Under the pieces are notes generated by a model that searched no databases, was not told the origin of the DNA, and saw nothing but the letters and a program-made list of their open reading frames with translations. From positions 885,001 through 949,000 of the forward strand of contig JAODUP010000057.1 of the NCBI GenBank assembly GCA_025642065.1: a stretch of 64,000 bases of DNA, in the 5' to 3' direction. Both the position numbers and the translations under genes were made by a program. Origin of the DNA: Paralvinella palmiformis. Lineage: Eukaryota > Annelida > Polychaeta > Terebellida > Alvinellidae. Of the stretch, positions 41,695-54,250 are shown in pieces; positions within the stretch are counted from its first letter, which is position 1, and every line of letters starts with the position of its first letter.

Positions 41695-42738
41695 GCAACA
41701 ATTAGGTAAGGTAGAACGGAATTGTTCAAAACAACCAGTCAAAGAGCAGGTGGTGGGTGGTTCACAGTTAAACTTGATACAATACTGACACAACCACAAA
41801 TAAGACCCTTTAAGCGAATATAAGTAACACTTTGACACATATTCAGGAGGAAATAGAACGAAGCCGAGTTGTGATCTAAGTCTAAGCGATTTAAACGATG
41901 GCAAAGCGATGAATTTTGTTTAACAACATCCAAAGTGTAAGAATATACTGTTTATGTCAAACATATATTCATATATCGTCCTTTCTCCGAAAATATTAGA
42001 CGACAATTTATTCCAAGATGTTGTAATAACAGGTCGGCTGCATCATATATTCACTTAATGTCCTCAAGCTCGAAATTAGTACTGCAAAATGTATGTAGCT
42101 TCACTTTCCATGCTTTTAAACTACACTCAACTTTCTTGGGGTTCTAGTATTGCACTGATTTGTACGTATTCGTGTATGGTTCTATTTGTATTGTTTTGTA
42201 CTATGGGCCCATAGCCTTCTGTGCTTTATTGAATAAACGATTATTCATAAATAACGTTAATCTTTATCTTAATAATGGGGTCTGATCTATGGCCTGCAGA
42301 TGTTCTTTATGGTCAATTAATCCTCTATTAAACGCAAATTATATTTTAAAGACATACAGACCTTTTTGTAATTAATTTCCTGATTTAAAACTAAGGTAGG
42401 CACCACAAGTACAATTAATAAACCGTTAGAGTATTTTCTACCTATCAAAATTGACATTTTCGTCTGCTACAGGCTGGAGAAAACGCGTTTTCCGATGACC
42501 TTCAGCAATATTATTTACAGCCATAGTTTCGCTCATTTGTTAATACTCTCACATTTGTATGTTGCAGTTAAGTTTAATTAAACTCATTTGAATTAAATAA
42601 AATACTTTAACATTCACAAATTAAATAAGCCACGGTTTAATTGGTAAAACAATTAATGGATCGTTGGCTGGTAACCACTTTTTGCGAGTTAGTTATTCGG
42701 TTAACACCATTGACCTGAAATAATACTAGACAGCGCTG

Positions 42739-43114
42739 ACTTCCGGTAGGGGCAAAAGCAAGTTGAGGCAGCTGCGCTTCGAATTTTGAACCTATGAATA
42801 CGGACATTTATTGTGATGTGTGCATTATAATTTTGTGCGTGCAGAGAATCTGTATTACTTCTGCCCCATTATATCATATATGCCATCAAATATGTAAAGA
42901 AGGGGTTGTCGAACAGGCTAAATATAATAGTAGTTAAGCTTAATTTCCCTCAACAAAACGCTTTAAATGCTATTTTAAATGAGTTCCCTAACGATGAAAA
43001 GATATTCCTTTTGTATTAATTCCACGGCTTATGCAACCAATCACAAAACAATAATTCGCCATGATTATAAATCTGATTTTAGCAGTCTGCTTTCCTTTTG
43101 CCCCCACCGGAAGT
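42739..43114. mobile_element. Possible 376-bp MITE with 20-bp inverted ends
   Basis: ACTTCCGGTRGGGGCAAAAG begins at 42739 on the plus strand and its reverse complement ends at 43114, with one mismatch. The interior shows no protein. No clear target duplication is visible, so this may be two inverted copies of a promoter-type motif (ACTTCCGG is also an ETS-like site). Confidence 0.4.
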
Positions 43115-43248
43115 TGGGATGGGGCAAATACTATTTATAACAAGACGCGTTACTTGACGTTTTAACATGGCGCGCCATTTTTAATTCAAGGAGCGCAGCG
43201 ATCCTAGCGGTTGGAGGCATCCTGTCACGGACAGCTGCCTTTCTTTAC

Positions 43249-43353
43249 ATGGCATCTAAAGGCAGTGGTTCATTCTGCGCCGCTTTCAGCTGCATTAATA
43301 AGGAAGGTGTACACAAAGAAAGACAAAGGAAGGAAGGAAGGAAGCTAATGTAA
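43249..43353 (+). CDS. Possible THAP-like first exon
   Basis: The 34-codon frame starts MASKGSGSFCAAFSCINKEG, which has the CxxxxC spacing and CAAxxCxN look of the start of a THAP zinc-finger (DNA-binding C2CH domain). The rest of such a domain (conserved W, P, second C and H) is absent here; a GT donor at 43307 could end an exon within codon 20, but I find no partner exon. Upstream is a palindromic ATGGCGCGCCAT (43170-43181). Could be chance or a transposon remnant. Confidence 0.22.
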   Translation: MASKGSGSFCAAFSCINKEGVHKERQRKEGRKLM

Positions 43354-44026
43354 AATGAGATATGATCTGGCTTTTTAAAATAAAGGATATTTAAAAAATA
43401 AGCATAACAATTTGAAGTAGATACGTCCCCGCTTGACAGGACCCCAGGCGACGCCCACCTGTACTTACATGACCTCAAAAAAATCAATATTCTTAAGCCT
43501 AACTTACCGCAAATAAGGGGTCTGATCAAAACTGAATGGCCATGTATTTGGAATTAGTGTGGTGACCTGTGATCACTAAGAGATATCTCAATGTTTGAGG
43601 TTAACAATGTCAGCCAAGCAGGAGACCCAAGATCTATCAAGATCTATATTTGTTTCAGACCAAATATTATAAAATGTTATTTGTGTTATGATTGTTATTT
43701 CTGTATCATTCATTACTTTCATAATTTGTTTTCATATGTGATTCATATATGATATGCAACTATGTTGTGGACATTTTAATTTAACATGTACCGTGATATT
43801 ATTTGTACTATTTGTGTAATAAAGCATTCATTGAATATTTCTCGCAACTATTCATATTAATTGTTGCGATAAATATATTTTTTTCTGTTCACTTAATTTG
43901 AAATGTTTGCTGGTCATTTCACAGCATTTATTTGGCTAATGTCGGTATTCCCGAGTGAAACACGCACCCCATTAACATGTAAGTAATTAAAACTTACATA
44001 TAACAATTTAATAATTCACCAATTTC

Positions 44027-44185
44027 CGGTGGGCCACTGATCTTAACTGAAAATCTCAGTTCGAATCTCGGCGTGGGCATGTCTGAAAGGTGTTTCATCT
44101 TTCACTTCGCCTCATTACCTTTGGAGGTCGCTCGACCCGTTTTGCCGACTTTGTGCACAAAAGTGGCCATAAAACATCAAACATA
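44027..44185 (+). mobile_element. tRNA-derived SINE (main family), copy 12, 5' truncated
   Basis: Begins within the anticodon region (CCACTGATC), intact B box AGTTCGAATCTCGGCG and body; ends AAAACATCAAACAT without an ATC run. Confidence 0.85.
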
Positions 44186-44811
44186 GCCAATTTCCAGCTT
44201 AAAACTGAGCCAAAGTTCTCACTATCACCGCTAGGATACTGATATTTATGAACATCAATGCGTCATTATGTATCTATTTATGAGATAAGAAGTTGGTAAA
44301 ACGAAAATCGTGACTTCGTGAAATCAATTCGGCGATTACATAAAACACCTGAACAAGGTATAAACGTACATGTATCTAGGAACAAGGACAGGTGTATAGA
44401 TCAAGTATCTGTCTGTGGACTAATCAACGACAAACGGACCTTGACGTCTACTGATATATTACATCGTCCTTTCTTAGATAGCTGTTGCACACACACAGAC
44501 ACACACACACACACACACACACAACATATATATATATAATACATACGCACACACGCACACACACCGCGTATGACGTGCGTCAATACACTCACCGGCAGAT
44601 ATGTATTAACATAAATATGGTGGACAATTCAGGGCGTGAGTTCGTTGATAACAGGCTGACGAAGATGTCACTTTGTTTTTGTTATTGCTGTTGTTTATCT
44701 GATCGTCTATTGATCGTTCGTGAATGGCGGACCATCAGCATTACTCGGGTCAAACTGTTTGTTATATCGTGGTGGATACAGGTAGCTAACCTTTATCGTT
44801 TACCCTAATTA

Positions 44812-44813
44812 AG

Positions 44814-44853
<40 letters not shown>

Positions 44854-45190
44854 CTAGCACATTTTTATTAATTCTACACCACCCTCTCTCTCTCTGTGTC
44901 TCTCTCTGTGTGTGTGTGTGTGTGCTAGCACATTTTTGTTTATTTTCTACACCGATCTCCCCCCCCTCTCTCTCTCTCTCTCTTTGTGTGTGTGCTAGCA
45001 CATTTTTGTTTATTTTCTACACCGATCTCCCCTCTCTCTCTCTCTCTCTTTGTGTGTGTGCTAGCACATTTTTGTTTATTTTCTACACCGATCTTCTCTC
45101 TCTCTCTCTCTGTGTGTGTGTTCTAGCACATTTTTGTTTATTTTCTACACCGATCTCCTTCTTCTCTCTCTCTCTTCTCTCTCTCTCTCG
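44812..45190. repeat. About 65-75-bp tandem repeat built on CT/TG microsatellite
   Basis: GCTAGCACATTTTTGTTTAT (or TTCTAGCACATT..) recurs at about 44853, 44932, 44993, 45060 and 45123, each followed by TTCTACACCGATCTCC and then CT and TG runs of varying length. Confidence 0.9.
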
Positions 45191-45860
45191 TTGATTAACA
45201 CCAAACCCAAATAACACTCTGCCAACATTCCATAAGGTCGCCACTATATACAACAATAAATCAGCGACAAATCTCTCAAACCGAATGTACACAACAACGA
45301 CAGACTATAACATCCAAAATCGACCGGTGACGTATTTAACTGGGACAATACACCGATTTGATATAATAATTATAATACATTTACTGCGAAGAGTAACATC
45401 TTGTGCTCCTGGCTGTCTGCGTGTAAACTGGTGACGTCGAAATAGTAGTGGCTGCGCTAAAACCCGGGCTGGTACGGCCGGCACAGGTTTCTCACTAAAT
45501 CTGGACAAAATCGGAACAAAACACCAGTCGCTGTCGGTGTATGTGACCCACATACGAACGGCATTACCATATGGAACGTGTTACCTGTATGTCACCACCA
45601 TTGTTTGGCGTTCGGCTGCTGATAACCGGCAACATGCAAGCGAATTGCCACAAACGACTGATAACTGGAAATATAGGATCACCACAAACTGTCCATTCTC
45701 TCTATGTGTTGTCCATATGACGCTCATCAACATATCAAGGTATTGATAGGTGCTGACAGTTACTCACAATAAGGTATGTATGTTTAAAGGTCGCCATAGA
45801 GTTTAGTTGAACGCAGTATAAGGCTTAGAAGATGATTTTTTTATGTAATTATAAAATGAC

Positions 45861-45861
<1 letters not shown>

Positions 45862-45903
<42 letters not shown>
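45862..45903. repeat. AAT microsatellite before UNC93-like gene 1
   Basis: About 14 AAT units, ending about 50 nt before the start codon. Confidence 0.9.
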
Positions 45904-45904
<1 letters not shown>

Positions 45905-45955
45905 TGTTGTTGTTGTTATTGTTATAACATTCTATCTTATATATTATAGTATAGC

Positions 45956-47674
45956 ATGTCACAAACACTTCCTAATGGCGTCACGTGCTATGACAGTGAT
46001 ACCGAATTAGAGTTCGAAGTAGAAGCGGAGGCACTGTTACGTCATAGCTTCGACATAGAGTCACGTGACATGGCGGGAGTCAACCTTCGTGCGTTTCCGA
46101 TCTCCAGCGCGGGAGCCATTGCGGAGCAGAGACGCCCCGTTCGGCCGCCGATGGCCGATCCCGAACGAAACGACTCGAATCTGGAAGGGAACGCTGATCT
46201 CGCGACGCGGGATTTCGTTCAGACGCAGTTGCGAGAATACGATGACGATTTGTCGGACGATGACGACGACGTGGTCGTCATTTACGACAGCGAACAGGAA
46301 ATGCTCGGTACGAGACGTCACTACAACGACGTCTTTACGGATTCGGCGACGATAGCGAGCCGGGAGGAGGTGAAGACGCGCAAGCGAAGAGCGATTGGGA
46401 GCTTGGTCTTCGTCGGGATCATAGCTATGCTGTACGGCGTCGGATTCCTGCTCTACTACGCCGACGTCTTTCTCCTGAACGTCGACGTCGCCCTGTCCCA
46501 GCGGATCTGCTACCTGACCGTACTGATCCTGGCCATCCTGTCGACCATGTCGTCTCACGTGATCATCAACGTCATCGGCTACAAGTGGTCGATGTTCGTC
46601 GGCTGTCTCGGTGTCTCGTTCTTCACCGCTTCTCGCTTCTTCTCCTGGTTGCCCTTCTTCGTGACGTCATCGATCGTGTGCGGCTCCACCCTCGGCCCGT
46701 TGATCGCGGCGACGGTCACGTGCACGATGGACGCGGCGCGCGACTACGCCGCCCTGACCGGGATCGAGGTCAAGGTCGTCGTGTGCTATTTCCACGCCTT
46801 CCTGAACCTTTGTACCCTAATATCGCCCGCCATCTCGGTGATGCTGCGCTTCGCCTTCCTCTCGTCGGAATCGTTGGAATCCTTCCAGAACGAGCTAGGC
46901 AGTTTGAATTGCTTCAGGGATTTCTGCTGGACGAGCGAGGTCGGATTGGCCATATACGAAGAGGACGGATACAACTCCAGAAGCAGCTCCCAGTGGTTAA
47001 TGCTGCAAGCCTTGCTCGGCTGCTTTTTTGGATGTTCGCTAGGTGCCGCCATGCTGTCCTGGCTCGAAGCCAGATACCTGTCCAGCGACTGCCAGAGGTC
47101 CGGATCGGAAGTCTGGATCTCCGTCGCCGATCCGGAACCGGCACCACGAATGGCGTGTAAGTGCGACTGCTGGACTTGCGGGTCGTACACTGTCTTGATG
47201 AAGGAGACAACGACCGTATTATGCCATAACACGATGCTGTTGTTGGTACTACTGTGCGTTTACCTGGGAGTTGAAGAGTATCTAATGTACTCCGTGTTCT
47301 TACAGGTGAGTCAGCTGTAATATCAGTCGATATAAGACAAGCTGAATCTCCCCCCTCTATTCTCGTAAACTTTACCTATATAGCACACCTAGCGGCGCCC
47401 AATATATTTATGAGATACTCGCCTACGTGGATTTGATGGTCTAAATTAATACCAAAAATGCTCGAAATGCACAATGTGCAAAAGAAATTATTGGTTATGA
47501 ACGTGCTTGCAAAAGTATTGACCCGTGTTTGAAATGCTCTACTTTGTTTTGATATTGTGTCTAGAACTTCAAAATTGTCCGGTCACCAAGATTCTACGTA
47601 TGAAGCTGACATTAAAATTACAATTACGCTACCTCGCTCGCACCTACGTACTCACACTAACATGCACGCACGCG

Positions 47675-47707
<33 letters not shown>

Positions 47708-48189
47708 CGCGCGCGCGCTCACGCACGAAACGCCATCCCAACATTAGATCAGTTACCCGTTTCCAATTTTACACACAAAAAAGTAATGTTCATTAAATCG
47801 GTACTGTTCTAATTATATCTATGACATCCCGTGTCATCATTTCTATCTGCAGTCGTATAGCCAATGTTCCAGCCAATTATTCCACGCCTTGATGTTGGCT
47901 ATCAATATGTCGTTGGTGGCTGCATTTTGTTCTTTACCAACTGCTCCGATGATTGCCCAGTTCGGCAGATTCAAGGTCCTAATACCAGCTTTAGTAACGC
48001 AGCTGGCTCTGTTGATAGCATTACTGGCCTGTAAACAGCTGGAAGTGCCCGCTCATTACATAATCGCATCTTTTTGGGGTGCGGCGGATGGCGTTCTTCA
48101 TAATGTCCTAACAGGTATGTGTCTATGAGAGAAAACTGATTTGTTTTTGTGCAGAGGGAAATGTAGATAATCTGTATTAAATTGTAATA

Positions 48190-48230
<41 letters not shown>

Positions 48231-49955
48231 CATACATACATACATTTGGAGGTCGCTCGGTCCAATTAGCCTAGCTTGTGCTCAAAAGTGACCGTAAAAT
48301 AGGAATATTTACATATTTACATACATACGATTATATTTACAATAATCGACTTTACAATAATTTGGCTTCCGGTTTGGGGAAGCGAATGCCAAAGTGTAGG
48401 GATAGCAACCGAAAAATCACGAGTCCCAGCATGAATTGTAACCCTGGAAACAGACAACAAGTGAACAACCAGATGAACGGAGTTCTCTAGGCTTGGGTGT
48501 CAGAGAAAGCATGGACAATAGATAGGAGGACATAATGGTAAAACAGGGGAGGAGACCGAGTGGCAACCCTAGCTAAGCAGCTCTGAACACGGCGAAGTTT
48601 TACAATATACTGAGATGCAATGTTATAAAGAAGAAAGTTGCAGTAACCAATCCTACCAGTAATCAGTGCTGTAGCAATGGTTTTGGCGACTGAAAGAGAA
48701 ATATAGCGACGAATACGGCGAAGGTCATGAATATGATAGAAGCAGGGGCGACATGTCAGAGAAAAATGTTTCTGAAATTAAAATCGCTATCAAATGTAAC
48801 ACCGAGATACAGTGTTTGATAATGCGATGCTATGATTAAGGATGGGCGTAGGAAAGAAACGAGTAAGTTTGCTGCGTTGTCTGGATGTACCTATAATGAT
48901 GAAATCTGTTTTGTTGGCATTTAGCCTAAGTCTGTATTGTTTCTCATCCAGACAGATATATCACTGAGACAGTCACTTAGCTGTGTAAGCGAATGCTCTG
49001 GGTGTGCTGTAGATAAAGATATGTATAAAATTTAAACCACCTGCACCATGGATGTCCCCTGAAATTACCAATGCCAAAGTGTGTTGCCGATATTTAGAAC
49101 GCATATGGAGTAAATCACGCGCACAACTTAACAGGTCCTAGATATACTAAACAGTGCCATTTCTGCAATAGACTCATAAATAAAGCTAGATCTGACTTTT
49201 ATAGGAACAAGATCTCCAACAACTCGGACAATCCTCGTCAATTGTATAAATAGGACTCTCCATAGAAAGGCCTATGTTTCTCTGCGCGCTCATGATTCAA
49301 CTAATTCACTCTCCAGTTAATTTTCCAAAGATTTCAAGGATAAAATTACCCGAATTGATGCTTCTTTCCCAGTTTCTGCTTCTAGTTGTAATATTGATTT
49401 TCCAGTTGTGAACTTGATCCTATCTCTAGATTTCTGCTAAAATATTGCCTTCACACACTAATTGTTCCAGTTACTAAAATAATAAATTTATCATTAAGCT
49501 CCGGAGTGTTCCTTTCTCATTTTAAATATGCCCATGTAGTTTATCTGCAGCTATTGATACTATTGATTGTTCTGTTCTTCTATGGCATATCGGGCATAGC
49601 AATCACTTTGATCCGCTCTTTCTTAATAAATAGGTTTAATCAATAAAAATAAGAAAATGTTTAGTTTTTTTGGTATTCCCCAAGGCTCTGTTCTGGCACC
49701 ACTACTATGCTATTTAAGTCATCAAATAGCATAGTTTCTTTCCGTCGCCGTTTGAAAACTCACCTTTTCAGACTTGCTCATCCTTCCTAAATAGGTTTAA
49801 TCAATAAAAATAAGAAAATGTTTGTTTTTTTTTTGGTATTCCCCAAGGCTCTGTTCTGGCACCACTACTATGCTATTTAAGTCATCAAATAGCATAGTTT
49901 ATTTCCTTCGCCGTTTGAAAACTCATCGAGGATAGGGTGCTATAGAAGTTTTCTA

Positions 49956-49992
<37 letters not shown>

Positions 49993-52007
49993 TTGGTGTC
50001 ATCTGCATATAAATGATGAACTAATTTGTAAATAAGAGAGCTTATTGGTGTGGTATACAAAGTAAACAGTAGTTGTCCAAGAACAGAGCCAATGGGAACA
50101 CCGCAGAACAAAGGAACTGAAAAACAATTTCTTATTTTTATTGATTGGAACTTATTTATTAACACTGAGCTGATCCAAGTGAGTACTGTGCCAGATATGC
50201 CATACCAATCAGAGACGCTTTCTAGAAGAACAGAATAACCAATGGTGTCAAAAGCTGCAGATAAATATAATAGCGTTAGTGCTGTGACCTCGCCTGTGTG
50301 TATGTTTAGTGACATGTCGTTGTTAACTTTCAATGGAGCGGTTTCTGTAGAGTGAAATTGTTTGTAAGCAGACTGGAAAAAACATTAGACAACAGATTAC
50401 AGTTTACATGAACGTTCAAAGGTCAGGATAATAACTAAATTTTCTAGTAAATTATGAAAGTCAACGAAGAAGGATGAAGTTATGCCAGAAGGGCGATAGA
50501 GACATGGGAAGTAACCAATAAATGAACATTCAGAAATTTCAATGCAGACGGCCTCGAAACTAGAACAGGTGTGTACAAAATGGGACTTTACTTTAAATTT
50601 ATTGGATACCAGAAAGCCAACATCAATTCCACACCCAGACTGACGTGGTTGGTGGTAAACGGATTAGCCAGGGGGGGGGGGGGCAGTTATCAGAAATACG
50701 GGAGGTTGTACATGATGGCTAAACCAAGTCTCAATGAGAGTGAGAATATGGAATTTCTTTAATGTACATTACCAAGTCTGTGATACTGGCTGATTTATTA
50801 TGGATGGACCTTACGTTGCTGGTAGCCGAGCGGATATTTTGCAGGATAGGAGAGCCTGGATTCATATGGTCACCTGCTAGTAGTATACAAGTAGTAAGAA
50901 AAATACCACGAGATTTAATTATATGTATAAGACTGTGAGGAGGTGAGAAAATTAGAATTTTCTTGAAACTATTAGACTTTAGCTTAAAAAGAGTTTCCCA
51001 GATGGGATCAGAGATATAATAGGCTAAGATATAGTATTTTATTAATGAAGATTTTGACATCAGCATAGGGCAACGTACATTTCTGTGTGTAGTGATAAAA
51101 GACCTGTGTAGGGTTAGGGAAAATGATAAGTTGCATACCATGTCGATACGAGTGGTGAAAATGAACAAATATGTATGCTAATTAAAATTTCTGTGGAAAT
51201 TTCCCTCATATGACGTTATCTTTCGAAATCGCGTAAGTCATCGGCACGACCCTACGACCTTACAACCAGCCACATTTCATCATGGACGCCAACAGTTATA
51301 TATGCATCGCTAATGAAAGGCGAATAGAAAATAAGACCTTTCGCAATAAGCCGGTGGGAAAGGGAAGAATATGTTCCCGGAAACGTCGAAAGCAGAAATA
51401 AACAGACATCGTGAGATGGGTTTCCCATAAATGACGTCACCTCTAACGAAGGTCGTCTGCGTTAGTTGAGGTTCAATGGGTATGCGCGTTGAGGTGGCGT
51501 GTAGGCGTTTATAAAAATACAAACAGTGAACAACTGAGGTGGCAGCTTTGATGCGCGAAAAAGTATGGTCTTGCAATGCTTTATATGTGTGCTTCTCTAA
51601 AATATTGACATCTCGCATATGATTGTTGCCACTGATGTCAAACGTAATTTTTCGTTTCAGTAATCCTTTTTGAGGTGTTTGGAGAGCGTACTAACGCGGC
51701 CCTCATCTGCCTCAAGGCCTGTCAGCTGCTCGGCTATCTGATCGTGGTTGTCCTGCAGCTGCTGAATCTGTGTAACTACGCCATCCTGATCTTCACCATC
51801 GCCCTGCTGTTACTGGCCACGGTCTGTTACTGCATCCTGGAGATCAGGATCCGTATACGTAGCCGAGAGCCGGCTTCAATGAGTACGCAGTACGTACCGC
51901 TGTTAGACGAAGCGTCGTGGCTGCCTCACGTAAATCCGGTCTTGGTGAGGCGGGAGACTCGTCAGCCGCTCTCGTCTAAAGTCCCATCCTACAGTCACGA
52001 TTCGTGA
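45956..52007 (+). CDS. UNC93-like multi-pass membrane protein 1 (divergent, long acidic N-terminus)
   Basis: Three exons: 45956-47305, 47853-48114, 51661-52007 (1959 nt, 652 aa). Junctions are CAG/GTGAGT to TGCAG/TCG (phase 0) and ACAG/GTATGT to TTTCAG/TA (phase 1). Residues 1-145 are cytosolic and acidic, including a run of aspartates at about 96-105. Hydrophobic segments follow from SLVFVGIIAMLYGVGFLLYY (149-168) to the third exon. GVEEYLMYSVFLQSYSQC (438-455) and FWGAADGV match the second-half signature of UNC93 proteins (GxExxxxxxFTxSYVxC; GLWGxxDxxxQ). The family is an MFS-fold group: UNC93B1 escorts Toll-like receptors and worm UNC-93 regulates a two-pore potassium channel; which role applies here cannot be told. 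The tail has a YxxL-type sorting motif, YVPL (615-618). AATAAA at 52690-52695 may end the transcript. Intron 2 is filled with LINE sequence. Confidence 0.82.
48192..48244. repeat. AT and CATA microsatellite
   Basis: AT run then CATA units, directly followed by a SINE fragment, all in intron 2 of UNC93-like gene 1. Confidence 0.9.
48244..48305 (+). mobile_element. SINE fragment (main family), copy 13
   Basis: Only the 3' body: TTTGGAGGTCGCTCGGTCCA, TTAGCCTAGCTTGTG and AAAAGTGACCGTAAAAT; no tRNA-like head. Confidence 0.75.
48310..51190 (-). mobile_element. CR1/L2-like LINE remnant, minus strand, host of a nested copy
   Basis: Read on the minus strand in broken frames: N-terminal/endonuclease part 51168-50450 (NVRSIHNKSASITDLV; LIRLPPTT; GFLVSNKFKV; CSSFEAVCIEISECSF), then after a deletion a reverse transcriptase part 50390-49990 (SAYKQFHSTETAPLKV; LYLSAAFDTI; GVPIGSVLGQLLFTLYTTPI; LYADDTK), then, beyond the nested insertion, the C-terminal part about 49020-48310 (LRLNANKTDFIIIGTSRQR; NTVRYLGVTFDSDFNF). 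Stops, frameshifts and the lost endonuclease-reverse transcriptase linker make it dead. It lies antisense in intron 2 of the UNC93-like gene. Confidence 0.82.
49025..49990 (+). mobile_element. CR1/L2-like LINE fragment, plus strand, inserted in the other LINE
   Basis: Broken plus frames give APWMSPEITNAK, CCRYLERIWSKSRAQL, SDFYRNKISNNSDNPRQLYK, DFKDKITRIDASFPVSA, SAAIDTIDCSVLLWHIGHSN and FFGIPQGSVLAPL-like pieces, then RRLKTHLFRLAHP and a 3' end GTGCTATAGAAGTTTTCTAA plus a TTA run (49958-49990). A stretch of about 140 nt (from AATAGGTTTAATCAATAAAA, 49627) is directly duplicated from about 49791. It interrupts the host element just after its LYADDTK codons. Confidence 0.75.
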
Positions 52008-52740
52008 TCCGTGTTTAAAACTTCAACGCTACGACGACGACTGTCTTCCGGATATTAGTATCGGTTGGGGCGCGTGTTTCGTTCGTCGCGAGTCGACGAA
52101 GGGGCTGCCTTTTGACAAAGGTCGTTCGTATCGGCTGCCGGAGTAGAGCTTCCGACTGCCGCGGGCGGGAGGGAACCGACGTCATAACGCGTTCGTGCTA
52201 CGACGGCTCGGAGCCAACTGCGGATAAATCGGACAGATGGCTGTTACATTGAGAGCTATATGTGTCGTCACCATTCTCGTCTTCTTCCTCCTCTTTACGA
52301 GTATGATGTACATTTCAAACAATGGACACCCGCAAACTCGCAGTGTTCGCGATAGGAATGTGATCGTCGGTCATAACGGGTTCATATAAAACCTCGTGCA
52401 ATCGTTTCGTTCCGGATCGAAATACAGATCCCGAAAAGGCGTCCACCTTAACTAATAATTGACGGGAGAGGTGAGAGGACGAACGTCGTATGTAACTGGA
52501 TTTCTTGAACCTGTCACCTGTGCTTACCTTTGTTGCGGATGATCGTATTCAGTAAGCGGACATCAGAACGTTATGATACAAAATCATACCGTTTTGATCT
52601 CGAACCATGTCTCGTCATTTATCATTCGAAAAAATAGTTAGTTGTCAGCCGTAACTTATACAGACTGTTTGTTACGGAATGGTTGTTGAAATAAAAACAC
52701 GCACCGAGTCAACGCGTATGTTATTCCTCGTGTAATATTA

Positions 52741-52817
<77 letters not shown>

Positions 52818-53034
52818 ATGTGTGTGTGTTACAGTTAATCTATTAATCAGGTAATATGTATGTTACCTGAAATTTTCAGGTAATACGTCTATTGCTAACT
52901 GACATTTAAAACAAATTACCTGAAAAGTTTAGGTAATTATATTATCTGATTATACAGATTAACTGTAATATATATATATATATTTATGTATCGATAAAGT
53001 GTTTATATATATATATATATATATATATATTTTA

Positions 53035-53072
<38 letters not shown>

Positions 53073-53080
53073 GAGTGTTT

Positions 53081-53120
<40 letters not shown>
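52741..53120. repeat. AT and TG microsatellite cluster around a MITE
   Basis: AT runs at 52744-52802, 52968-52984, 53003-53030, 53040-53069 and 53084-53120, with a TG run at 52803-52830. Confidence 0.92.
52832..52965. mobile_element. MITE copy 3, complete, TA target duplication
   Basis: 134 bp. Left end CAGTTAATCTATTAATCAGG and right end, read inverted, CAGTTAATCTGTATAATCAG; both are flanked by TA. Inner inverted stretch GTTACCTGAAATTTTCAGGT. TA duplication and a CAGT start fit the Tc1/mariner group of MITEs. Confidence 0.7.
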
Positions 53121-53124
<4 letters not shown>

Positions 53125-54250
53125 ATGGCCTAATGTTTAGAACTCTCCGCACTTTAATATTTAATATACATAATTCATTCGTAGACAAATGTTTATCATT
53201 GTTTTAGAGCTTCACTATTGTTTGTGATCCATGTTTATTTTATACGTCATTTTTATCAGGTTTTATCTGGATCTACTTACTGTTGACACTTGATCCGGTC
53301 TGTTATTTTAGCAGATGAACGTTGAATGATCTAAAATTGAGTGAGTGAGGGGTTACTGAGTTACTCAGTGAGTGAGTGAGTGGGTGGGTGAGCGAGATTT
53401 AACAATATACACAGCCAAAATCCATATGATTCTTCGGTGTGTCATCAGGATCATGCGACATGCGGAATGATACAGCCGAACAATTCTGAACAAGCGGAGG
53501 ATGTAAACAAAAAGGCCTAGAAGCCTGTCGGCACGAAACTAATGATCGTTCTTCCGCTATCGGAGATAACCCTCAACGCGGATACATCTGCCGCCATTAT
53601 CACCAACCCGTCCCATCTCTGACTGGTCGCCAATCTTTTCACAAAGCATCGACCGACTCCCACGATAAAACAAAGTATAAATCTATTGGTAGATGTGCTT
53701 TATCTATCTGTCTGACTCTCTAGGTTTGGTGATGTTACATCAGTTATCACATCGACAAAGGTTAAGTTTAGACTAAAGTTTAGCAGTCGAGATTAGATGT
53801 CCGATATTATGTTGACACGAGTCGTGGTTAACGTACAAACCGCTTGATGTCGCCAGTAGCACACTATTGTATATTTACTGATGGCCAACTGATAGTCAAC
53901 CATTAAAATGTTTAACGCAGGTAAGTTAATAATATATCAGATAATGGATACATGTTTTAGAAATTGGCCAATAATTAGCCATGCAGTTAGTTAGTTGGTT
54001 AGTTAATTTGGCAGTTAATGACTTAGTAGGGCTAAGTTACTTCGTGTGTTTGGTAGATAAGTAACAAGTTAGTTAGTTATTTTGTTTGTTTATTTGTTTG
54101 TGTTTGTTTCTTTGTTCTGTTGATGTTTGGTCAGTTAATTAGTTTATTTGGACTGCAATTATCAATTCTGACGCTAATTTTTCGCTGTCACTCTTCCGTT
54201 TATAGACCATCACCAGTTCCCGTAGCCACTAAAGCTGTGGGTGTTAGACG
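53121..54250. other. Region between the UNC93-like genes
   Basis: No gene seen. GAGT/GTGA tetranucleotide-like stretch at 53339-53395 and GTTA-rich tract at 53980-54080. TTTATAG at 54200-54206 could be a 5' UTR splice acceptor for the next gene. Confidence 0.5.

Larger units (their letters stand above)
39291..45955. other. Gene-free stretch, AT-rich
   Basis: No firm gene. 42100-42250 has TTTGTACTATGGGCCCATAG and TTTATTGAATAAA, resembling a retroelement 3' end or a polyadenylation region. AC/AT run at 40732-40797, CT-rich tandem repeat at 44812-45190, AAT run at 45862-45903. SINE copies, an inverted-repeat element and a possible THAP-like short exon are listed separately. Confidence 0.55.
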
